Source: Candidatus Nomurabacteria bacterium
GTDB taxonomy: Bacteria; Patescibacteriota; Minisyncoccia; Phycocordibacterales; SBAW01
Assembly (NCBI GenBank): GCA_943355135.1
Contig: CALREG010000033.1
Coordinates: 1 to 5,005 of the forward strand
Reading direction: 5' to 3'
DNA length: 5,005 nucleotides
A program made the translations under genes and the position numbers. Shown here piece by piece: positions 1 to 4,442 of this stretch. The notes below the pieces were generated by a model that saw nothing but the letters and a program-made list of their open reading frames with translations, ran no database searches and was not told where the DNA came from. Within the stretch, counting starts at the first letter, position 1; every line of letters begins with the position of its first letter.

Positions 1-303
1 GTGCGTGGCTGGCTCATCGACTTTATGTCTTCGGCTCCGCTAGTCAAAATGGTAGTGCAGGGTGTGCACGCGGTAGACATGGTACGCAAGATTGTGGGCC
101 CTACGATGCCGTACTTGGCCGAAATGGGCACTATCCGTGGCGACTTTTCTAACGACTCACCGCTCAATGCCAACGTTGAGCGCCGCTCAGTATACAACCT
201 CGTGCACGCGAGCGAGACTCCTGAGGAGGCCAAGCACGAAATTGCTCACTGGTTCGGCAAAACACCCACCTATAAATACAAACGCTTCGGAGTAGACGAG
301 TAA
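1..303 (+). CDS. ndk: Nucleoside diphosphate kinase, C-terminal part (5' end outside window)
   Basis: NDK transfers the gamma phosphate of NTPs to NDPs through a phosphohistidine, balancing nucleotide pools in the cytoplasm. The visible 100 residues carry the family's C-terminal half: an AVDMVRKIVGPT segment (residues 24-35), the GTIRGDF nucleotide-binding loop (43-49), then NLVHASE (66-72), where His69 (codon 205-207) matches the phosphorylated catalytic histidine, and the closing EIAHWF helix (80-85). Between GTIRGDF and the histidine is a stretch of about ten residues more than I recall in short bacterial NDKs; longer versions occur in some archaeal and other enzymes. A tail rich in Tyr and Lys follows the usual end. 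The GTG at base 1 is probably an internal Val codon, because roughly the first third to half of the enzyme is missing upstream. The stop is TAA. Family assignment is secure; the start is not visible. Confidence 0.93.
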   Translation: MRGWLIDFMSSAPLVKMVVQGVHAVDMVRKIVGPTMPYLAEMGTIRGDFSNDSPLNANVERRSVYNLVHASETPEEAKHEIAHWFGKTPTYKYKRFGVDE

Positions 304-441
304 AGCTCCGCAAAAGCAGGTCTGCGGGAGTACGGATAATTTTTTGCTAAAAATTTCCTCAAGTCTCATGCCGTCGCATTTGCGAAGCCTCCCGCACACC
401 TCTTTTGCTCCGCCCCGTTCCGCGGTAGTGTTTCAATATAG
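304..441 (+). other. Intergenic spacer with competing inverted repeats
   Basis: No gene is seen in these 138 bases. TGCGGGAG at 323-330 can pair with 306-312 (seven pairs, one bulged G, ten-base loop) or with CTCCCGCA at 389-396 (eight perfect pairs), so the two folds exclude each other. An AT-rich hairpin lies at 338-355 (AATTTTT/AAAAATT, loop TGCT) and a small TCGC-ATTT-GCGA hairpin at 374-385. The T run at 340-345 comes about nine bases after the first hairpin, which is too far for a standard intrinsic terminator, although the spacer may still end the ndk transcript. I see no convincing promoter or Shine-Dalgarno site before the ATG at 442. Confidence 0.35.
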
Positions 442-1023
442 ATGACTAAGTATATTTTGGTCGGTGGGTATGTACGAAAGGCTCCCGATGGGGGCAAGGC
501 TTTTTGCGAAGAATTAGTACGTGGTTTTTCTGAACCCGTTAAAATATTGGACTGTATGTTTGCGCGTTTACAGTCAGTATGGGGAAAGACTTTTGCCGAA
601 GACAAAGAATTTTTTGCAAACAATCTTCTCGGAATTAACATTGAACTCCAATTGGCGGGTCTAGATACATTTGATAAGCAGGTTGCGTGGGCAGATGTAA
701 TCTATTTGCGGGGTGGTTCAAGTGAGGAGTTGGTAAAATCACTGAGGCAACATTCCAACTGGGTTCAATACCTTGATGGAAAAACTGTTGCCGGAACATC
801 CGCGGGGGCTGACGCGCTCTCCGCTTACTATTTTGGCTTAGATTCTTTGGAGACGCGGGATGGTATTGGTTTGGTCCCAGTAAAAACAATTCCACACTTC
901 AAATCTGACTATCATGGTTGGGAATTCGACTGGGATAAGGCCGAGGCACAACTCAAAGCTTATAAAGAAGACTTGCCGTTGGTGACTCTGCAAGAAGGGG
1001 AATTTAGGGTATTTGAGCAGTAG
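442..1023 (+). CDS. Peptidase S51-like protein (PepE/class I GATase-like fold)
   Basis: The 193-residue protein has the fold signature of family S51 (aspartyl dipeptidase PepE and relatives). It starts with a KYILVGGY strand-loop (residues 3-10), then has VIYLRGGSSEELVKSL (87-102), where the Gly-Gly precedes a helix as in PepE-type proteins. The nucleophile elbow AGTSAGA (117-123) puts the probable catalytic Ser at 120, and GIGLVPVKTIPHF (141-153) carries the probable catalytic His at 152. The third triad residue cannot be assigned safely. It is somewhat shorter than PepE (about 230 residues), as is common for the 'type 1 glutamine amidotransferase-like' members. No signal peptide or membrane segment is seen, so a cytoplasmic protein is likely. 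Whether it cleaves Asp-X dipeptides is unproven. The first in-frame ATG fits the first beta strand but has no clear ribosome site. Composition is AT-richer than the neighbours (76 G/C in 481-660), suggesting a separate origin. Confidence 0.85.
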   Translation: MTKYILVGGYVRKAPDGGKAFCEELVRGFSEPVKILDCMFARLQSVWGKTFAEDKEFFANNLLGINIELQLAGLDTFDKQVAWADVIYLRGGSSEELVKSLRQHSNWVQYLDGKTVAGTSAGADALSAYYFGLDSLETRDGIGLVPVKTIPHFKSDYHGWEFDWDKAEAQLKAYKEDLPLVTLQEGEFRVFEQ

Positions 1024-1039
1024 AGGGGTTTGATATACT
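1013..1039 (+). promoter_or_regulatory. Extended -10 promoter driving the 1045-1196 RNA
   Basis: TATACT at 1034-1039 differs from the TATAAT consensus at one position and is preceded by TG at 1031-1032 with one intervening base, which is the extended -10 arrangement. A partial -35 match, TTGAGC, lies at 1013-1018 with a short 15-base spacer inside the last codons of the S51-like gene. Initiation 6-7 bases downstream would fall at 1045-1046, exactly where the long hairpin begins, which supports both calls together. Confidence 0.6.
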
Positions 1040-1044
1040 AGGGG

Positions 1045-1196
1045 AGGACTACGGATGCAAATGTCCTTAAGTGATCTACAGGGAGTTCGTTGTGGCGGGG
1101 CACCGTGGTGTACCGCTTAGAACACCCACTTTGCACAAAAGTAGACACTTGCATCCGGAGTCCAACCGAGAGTCCCCATACGAGGGGACTTTCTGT
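1045..1196 (+). ncRNA. Candidate structured RNA: long imperfect hairpin plus terminator (sRNA or leader)
   Basis: Bases 1046-1065 pair with 1144-1163 in an uninterrupted register: 18 of 20 positions are Watson-Crick, with only A1051/G1158 and A1061/C1148 mismatched. Inside follow 1069-1073 with 1127-1131 (AAGTG/CACTT), 1085-1088 with 1120-1123 (GTTC/GAAC), and an apical hairpin 1095-1103 with 1108-1116, one mismatch and loop CGTG. The internal loops are asymmetric: 1074-1084 faces 1124-1126, and an A-rich 1132-1143 faces 1066-1068. A terminator-like hairpin (1168-1193) follows, and a promoter starts at the helix foot, giving an RNA of about 150 nt. No ORF with family character lies here. The outline of a long rod with bulges recalls 6S RNA, but it is shorter and I recognise no 6S, SRP, tmRNA, RNase P or known riboswitch core. 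It could equally be the 5' leader of the beta-CASP RNase gene. Confidence 0.6.
1168..1196 (+). terminator. Terminator-like hairpin between structured RNA and RNase gene
   Basis: Bases 1168-1177 pair with 1184-1193 (ten pairs including one G-T wobble, core AGTCCCC/GGGGACT, loop ATACGA). The 3' arm runs into TTTCTGTT, a U-rich but interrupted tail, so termination may be partial. It ends 15 bases before the ATG of the RNase gene, a spacing that suits either the end of an sRNA or a leader attenuator. Confidence 0.55.
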
Positions 1197-1206
1197 TAGA
1201 ATAAGG
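1194..1206 (+). promoter_or_regulatory. Extended -10 box and weak Shine-Dalgarno just before the RNase gene
   Basis: TG at 1194-1195, one base, then TAGAAT at 1197-1202 forms an extended -10 element one base off consensus. Initiation would fall near 1208-1210, leaving two to four bases before the ATG at 1212, so this transcript would be essentially leaderless. No -35 match is visible. AAGG at 1203-1206, five bases before the ATG, is a weak Shine-Dalgarno site usable only by transcripts that read through the preceding hairpin. Both readings are plausible. Confidence 0.4.
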
Positions 1207-1211
1207 CGTCT

Positions 1212-2570
1212 ATGCGCGAATCGACCCTTTATTTCTACGGCGCCGCCGGCATGGTCACTGGCTCAAACTTTTTGCTCGACACAGGTGGCATAAAAATAGT
1301 CGTAGACTGTGGGCTCATGCAGGGCATGGGGGAGGATAAGAATTGGGAGTCCTTTGCATACAACCCAGCAGACGTCTCGCATCTCATTGTGACCCACGCC
1401 CACCTCGACCATATCGGTCGGATTCCGCGTTTGGTTAAGCTCGGGTTTAAAGGAAAAATTATTTCAACAACCGGCACCATGAGCCTTGCAGGGCCGATAC
1501 TTCTTGATGCGATGGAGATACTCGGCAGCTCGGCAGAGAAGCATGGTCGTGAGGCGTTGTTTGATGAGCACGACATAAACGCCGCCATGCAGATGTGGAC
1601 GGGTATCGGCTATCAAGAAAAAGTTGAGTTGGCCGATGACGTGTCGCTCCAGCTGTTTGATGCGGGGCACATCCTCGGTTCGGCCATCGCACAGCTCACA
1701 CGCGAGGGGAGGAATATCGTCTTTAGTGGCGACCTCGGCGGGGGCAACAGTCCGCTCTTGCCAGCAACACATGAAGTAACCGGTGCCAGCTATTTGGTAA
1801 TAGAGGCCACCTACGGCGACAAGACGCGCCCCGAAGATGCCGAGCGCCGCGAGCAATTGGAGAACATTATTGAGGAGTCAGCACGCCGCGGCGGCACCCT
1901 GCTTATACCCGCCTTCTCCACCGAGCGCACGCAGGACCTCATGTATGAAATCCGCACGCTCATGGTAGAGAAGCGCATCCCGTCTATGCCAGTGTTTGTA
2001 GACTCGCCGCTCGCACTTAAGATCACGCACACGTTCAACTCGCATCCAGAGTACTTTACCCCCGCCATACGAGAGCGTATCGAGGGGGGAGAGGATATCT
2101 TTGCCTTCCCCGAGCTCCACTTTGTAGAAAGCATGGAGGCCTCGCGCAAGATTAAAGAAACTGGCGAGCCTAAAATTATTTTGGCGGGCTCGGGTATGAG
2201 CAGTGGTGGCCGCGTGCTTGCGCACGAGCGCGAGTACTTGCCCGATCCAAAGTCCACACTGCTTATTGTGGGCTACCAAGCCGCAGGCACCATGGGGCGG
2301 CGCTTGATAGAGGGGGCAAAGAGCATCGAGTATCATAAAGAAAAAATTCCGGTGCGTGCCAAAGTTGAAACACTGTACGGCTACTCGGCGCACCGCGGCA
2401 GCGAGTCTCTACTCGAGTTTGCCAACAAAGCGGCCGAGGAGGCCGACGAAGTGTTTATAGTCCATGCCGAGCCCGCTCCGGCGCTCTTTTTGAGCCAACG
2501 CATCCGCGATTATTTGGGTGTCAAAGCGACTGTCCCAGAGTTGGGGGAGAAGGCTGTGCTAAAATTCTAA
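1212..2570 (+). CDS. MBL-fold/beta-CASP RNA nuclease (TTHA0252/CPSF-like)
   Basis: A zinc-dependent ribonuclease of the metallo-beta-lactamase/beta-CASP group, acting on RNA in the cytoplasm. All seven family motifs are visible: Asp32 (VDCG, motif 1), THAHLDH at 61-67 (motif 2, zinc ligands), His153 in AGHILGS (motif 3), Asp174 in SGDLG (motif 4), Glu198 in EATYGD (motif A), His394 in YSAHRG (motif B) and His418 in VHAE (motif C). The beta-CASP insert spans about 200-390 and includes LLIPAFSTERTQDLMYEI (230-247), VDSPLA (263-268) and GSGMSSGGR (326-334). At 452 residues it matches the short bacterial type such as Thermus TTHA0252 and lacks the KH domains of archaeal CPSF homologues. The protein begins with LYFYGAAGMVTGSNFLL as expected, so the ATG at 1212 is well supported. 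The next gene starts 5 bases after its TAA. Its 5' region holds the structured RNA, so autoregulation is possible. Whether it is an endo- or exonuclease cannot be told. Confidence 0.95.
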   Translation: MRESTLYFYGAAGMVTGSNFLLDTGGIKIVVDCGLMQGMGEDKNWESFAYNPADVSHLIVTHAHLDHIGRIPRLVKLGFKGKIISTTGTMSLAGPILLDAMEILGSSAEKHGREALFDEHDINAAMQMWTGIGYQEKVELADDVSLQLFDAGHILGSAIAQLTREGRNIVFSGDLGGGNSPLLPATHEVTGASYLVIEATYGDKTRPEDAERREQLENIIEESARRGGTLLIPAFSTERTQDLMYEIRTLMVEKRIPSMPVFVDSPLALKITHTFNSHPEYFTPAIRERIEGGEDIFAFPELHFVESMEASRKIKETGEPKIILAGSGMSSGGRVLAHEREYLPDPKSTLLIVGYQAAGTMGRRLIEGAKSIEYHKEKIPVRAKVETLYGYSAHRGSESLLEFANKAAEEADEVFIVHAEPAPALFLSQRIRDYLGVKATVPELGEKAVLKF

Positions 2571-2575
2571 AGACT

Positions 2576-3205
2576 ATGGATCCTAAACACATGCACTTGC
2601 AGATTAAGCTCTGCGTCTCAGGCGCGGCCGAGACGGGGCACTGCGGTATTGATGCGTACGACAAAGGGCTCGAGTTGGGCCGCCAGATCGCCAAGCACAA
2701 CGCGGTGACAGTCAACGGCGCAACCACCGGCTTTCCACTCTGGGCAATTATGGGCGCAAAGGAGGCGGGAGGGTACACCATCGGTTTTTCTCCGGCCAAC
2801 TCCGAGCGCGAGCATATCGAGCAGTACAACTTGCCGGTTGAGTACTTGGACATGATTGTTTATACCGGCTTCGGCTATCCCGGCCGCGACCTCATACTGA
2901 CACGCTCCTCCGACGCCGTGCTCTTTGGATGCGGACGCATCGGCACCATACACGAGTTCACCATCGCGTTTGAGGACCAAAAACCCATCGGCATACTGGA
3001 AGCGGGGTGGGAGATCGACGAAGTGCTTAAAAATATTTTGGAACACGGCCACCGCGACAACGAACGCATCGTATTTGATACCGACCCGAAGGCGCTTGTG
3101 GAGCGAGTGATAGAGCTGGTCAATAAAGACAAAATAAATCGCGCCTCCTTCCGCTTTGACCCATCTGCACCGACCCAAACTCCTTCTGCGGCCCTAGTAC
3201 AATAA
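2576..3205 (+). CDS. SLOG/LOG-like Rossmann nucleotide-binding protein
   Basis: A 209-residue protein of the SLOG superfamily (LOG 'lysine decarboxylase' domain, related to TIGR00725-type proteins). QIKLCVSGAAETG (9-21) is the first strand and phosphate loop of the Rossmann-like fold; AVTVNGATTGFPLWAIMGAKEAGG (43-66) is the second glycine-rich segment. RSSDAVLFGCGRIGTIHEF (110-128) aligns with the LOG active-site region (R...SDA...PGGxGTxxE). Arg110, Asp113, Gly123-Thr124 and Glu127 are kept, but the Pro-Gly-Gly part reads Cys119-Gly120-Arg121. LOG enzymes remove the base from cytokinin or other nucleoside 5'-monophosphates; SLOG relatives bind nucleotide ligands. Which applies here is unknown. 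The Pro/Ala/Thr-rich last 15 residues look disordered. The ATG at 2576 lies 5 bases after the RNase stop with no clear Shine-Dalgarno, suggesting translational coupling; Met6 (2591) is a possible alternative start. No membrane segment is seen. Confidence 0.85.
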   Translation: MDPKHMHLQIKLCVSGAAETGHCGIDAYDKGLELGRQIAKHNAVTVNGATTGFPLWAIMGAKEAGGYTIGFSPANSEREHIEQYNLPVEYLDMIVYTGFGYPGRDLILTRSSDAVLFGCGRIGTIHEFTIAFEDQKPIGILEAGWEIDEVLKNILEHGHRDNERIVFDTDPKALVERVIELVNKDKINRASFRFDPSAPTQTPSAALVQ

Positions 3206-3242
3206 ACAAAAAACCCGCTCCTGAAGAGCGGGTTTTTTGTTT
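3204..3242. terminator. Bidirectional intrinsic terminator between convergent genes
   Basis: Bases 3204-3220 and 3226-3242 form a perfect 17-bp inverted repeat with loop CTGAA. The GC core is CCCGCTC/GAGCGGG, flanked by A6 on the left and T6 on the right, so transcripts from either strand end in a hairpin plus U tract. It starts inside the TAA of the SLOG gene and ends three bases before the rplT stop on the other strand. It should terminate both the RNase-SLOG transcript and the infC-rpmI-rplT transcript. Confidence 0.95.
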
Positions 3243-3245
3243 TGG

Positions 3246-3596
3246 TTAGCGAACTTTGGTTACTACCCGAGCAAATACTTCAGGAAAGTCTGCAGCCAGA
3301 GTGGCAAGCATTTTGGAGTTGAGCTCGACGCCCTTCTTGTTGGCCACCCCGATGAATTTTGAGTACGAGAGCCCCTCGTCGATGGCGCGCAGCGCTGCGT
3401 TGATGCGGACATTAAAGAGGCGGCGGTAGTCGTTCTTCTTATCGCGACGGTGGGCAAAGGCGTACTTACCAGCATGAAAGATGGCCTCGCGTGCCTGACG
3501 CTTCTTGGTAGAGCGACCAAAGCGGTAGCCCTTGGTCATCGCAAGAATATTCTTGCGGCGTTTGTTACTGGTTTTACCTCCCTTTACACGTGCCAT
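3246..3596 (-). CDS. rplT: 50S ribosomal protein L20
   Basis: A 116-residue basic protein of normal length for L20, which binds 23S rRNA and is essential for early 50S assembly. MARVKGG at the N-terminus, the Arg/Lys-rich extension to about residue 55 (TKGYRFGRSTKKRQAREA at 21-38, HRRDKKNDYRRLFNVRINAA at 49-68) and the globular C-terminal part (LSYSKFIGVANKKGVELNSKMLATLAADFP, 76-105) are all recognisable. It lies 11 bases after rpmI as the last gene of the operon and ends 3 bases from the shared terminator. The A/T-rich gap before the ATG contains no Shine-Dalgarno site, so coupling to rpmI translation is likely. In E. coli and B. subtilis L20 represses its own operon; no such leader can be pointed to here. 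Confidence 0.98.
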   Translation of the reverse strand: MARVKGGKTSNKRRKNILAMTKGYRFGRSTKKRQAREAIFHAGKYAFAHRRDKKNDYRRLFNVRINAALRAIDEGLSYSKFIGVANKKGVELNSKMLATLAADFPEVFARVVTKVR

Positions 3597-3607
3597 ATAG
3601 TTTTAAA

Positions 3608-3817
3608 TTATTTACTGGTTTTAGTCGGGTTGCCAATGTAGCGCTGCATAACCTTTGGGGTCATCGTGCGGCGGCTGATGATGTCGCTGCGGTTGCCTAC
3701 CATCTGGTTAGAGCGGCTCTCTTTGGCATTAAAGTGGTTCTTCCCTGGCTTGCGCGCGACAAGCTTCCCCGTGCGGGTAACTTTGATGCGCTTGCTGAAA
3801 GATTTGTTGGTTTTCAT
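3608..3817 (-). CDS. rpmI: 50S ribosomal protein L35
   Basis: A 69-residue basic protein matching L35: KTNKSFSKRIKVTRTGKLV (2-20) and RKPGKNHFNAKES (22-34) correspond to the conserved N-terminal half of the family. The last 30 residues are less typical but fit the length. The reading frame stays open far upstream across infC, but homology begins exactly at MKTNK, so the ATG at 3815-3817 is the start; the canonical MPKMKT opening is shortened to MKT. Spacing is 47 bases from the infC stop and 11 bases to rplT. No Shine-Dalgarno lies in the usual window; the nearest purine run (AAAAGGA) is about 30 bases away. CATTT and AAATG around the start can form a weak five-pair hairpin that would include the AUG. 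Confidence 0.95.
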   Translation of the reverse strand: MKTNKSFSKRIKVTRTGKLVARKPGKNHFNAKESRSNQMVGNRSDIISRRTMTPKVMQRYIGNPTKTSK

Positions 3818-3864
3818 TTTAGTTTCGAAATGATGCCGCGTAATCGTCCTTTTGACGTGGCCGT

Positions 3865-4419
3865 TTACGACTGCTTTTTTGCTCGCTCTAGCACCGTTGC
3901 CAGTCCTTTGAGGCTCTTGGATATAGGCTCGCCCAGCTTGTAGTCGGCGGGGATGAGCTTCAAAAACCGCTCCAGCCGCTCCTTCAAGAAGGCAAACTCC
4001 ATGTACTTGTACCGCCCCCACAAAAACAGGTCCACTTTGACACGATGCCCTTCGGCGAGCCACTCGGCTGCCTTTTTGGCCTTAAGCTGCATGTCGTGGT
4101 CGCCGGTGCCTATCTTTACCTGAACCGACTTGGTCTCGGTAGTGTGGGATTTGGCCTTCATTTCCCGGCGTTTTTTCTGCTGTTCGTATTGGAATTTACC
4201 ATATTCCATGATCTTTGCAACGGGGGGGACGGCGTTGGGGCTTATCTCCAAAAGGTCGAGCCCAAACTCCTGTGCCTTGGCTATAGCCTCAGAAAGGGGC
4301 AAAACCCCGAAATTTTCGCCCTCGGGGCCCAGTACGCGGACTTCCTTGGCCCGTATTTGATGATTGACGCGAGTAGTATCCAAAGCTTGTTGTGGGGCTA
4401 TCATACCACAAACCCCCAA
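3865..4419 (-). CDS. infC: Translation initiation factor IF-3
   Basis: IF-3 binds the 30S subunit, prevents early joining of the 50S subunit and checks the start codon and initiator tRNA. The N-terminal domain shows TRVNHQIRAKEVRVLG (16-31) and LDLLEISPNAVPPVAKIMEYGKFQYEQQKK (54-83); a Lys-rich linker follows, then the C-terminal domain from TKSVQVKIGTGDHDMQLKAKKAAEWLAEGHRVKV (96-129). The usual RGREM-type motif is replaced by LWGRYKYM (133-140). At 184 residues it is a normal length. I chose the TTG at 4417-4419 because GAGAGG (4429-4434) lies nine bases upstream of it; the ATG at 4402-4404 would give 179 residues, preceded only by a G5 run. A non-AUG start would fit the known IF-3 habit of autoregulation through rare start codons. 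It is the first translation-factor gene in the infC-rpmI-rplT order typical of bacteria, with a Cys-rich gene ending 23 bases upstream of it. Confidence 0.96.
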   Translation of the reverse strand: MGVCGMIAPQQALDTTRVNHQIRAKEVRVLGPEGENFGVLPLSEAIAKAQEFGLDLLEISPNAVPPVAKIMEYGKFQYEQQKKRREMKAKSHTTETKSVQVKIGTGDHDMQLKAKKAAEWLAEGHRVKVDLFLWGRYKYMEFAFLKERLERFLKLIPADYKLGEPISKSLKGLATVLERAKKQS

Positions 4420-4428
4420 ATAAAAAAG

Positions 4429-4434
4429 CCTCTC
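4429..4434 (-). promoter_or_regulatory. Shine-Dalgarno site supporting a TTG start for infC
   Basis: GAGAGG on the minus strand is the clearest Shine-Dalgarno sequence of the right half of the window. It is nine bases from TTG (4417-4419) but 24 bases from the in-frame ATG (4402-4404), so it favours the longer protein. A CCTC at 4449-4452 could pair with part of it, but the stem is only four pairs. Confidence 0.5.
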
Positions 4435-4442
4435 GGTTATGT

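Noticed and set aside
1046..1163. The long hairpin as a retron msr-msd, SRP RNA or tRNA-like RNA
   Set aside because: No reverse transcriptase follows, the SRP domain IV GGAA/AGCA motifs are absent, and no T-arm or acceptor arrangement can be drawn.
1090..1293. Plus-strand ORF of 67 codons starting at 1090
   Set aside because: It crosses the hairpin, terminator and the start of the RNase gene in another frame and has no family character.
2618..3178. Minus-strand ORF of 186 codons opposite the SLOG gene
   Set aside because: The plus strand carries a clear SLOG protein; the antisense frame is open because of codon bias and shows no domain.
3590..3943. Plus-strand ORF across rpmI and the end of infC
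   Set aside because: It is antisense to well recognised ribosomal genes and has no recognisable domain.
3608..4063. Long minus-strand ORF of 151 codons containing L35
   Set aside because: Residues before MKTNK are a frame shadow of infC; L35 homology starts at 3817.
4393..4410. TGGTATGAT on the minus strand (4400-4408) as an extended -10 promoter
   Set aside because: It overlaps the in-frame ATG of infC, would start RNA inside the gene, and has no -35 partner; the match is probably chance.
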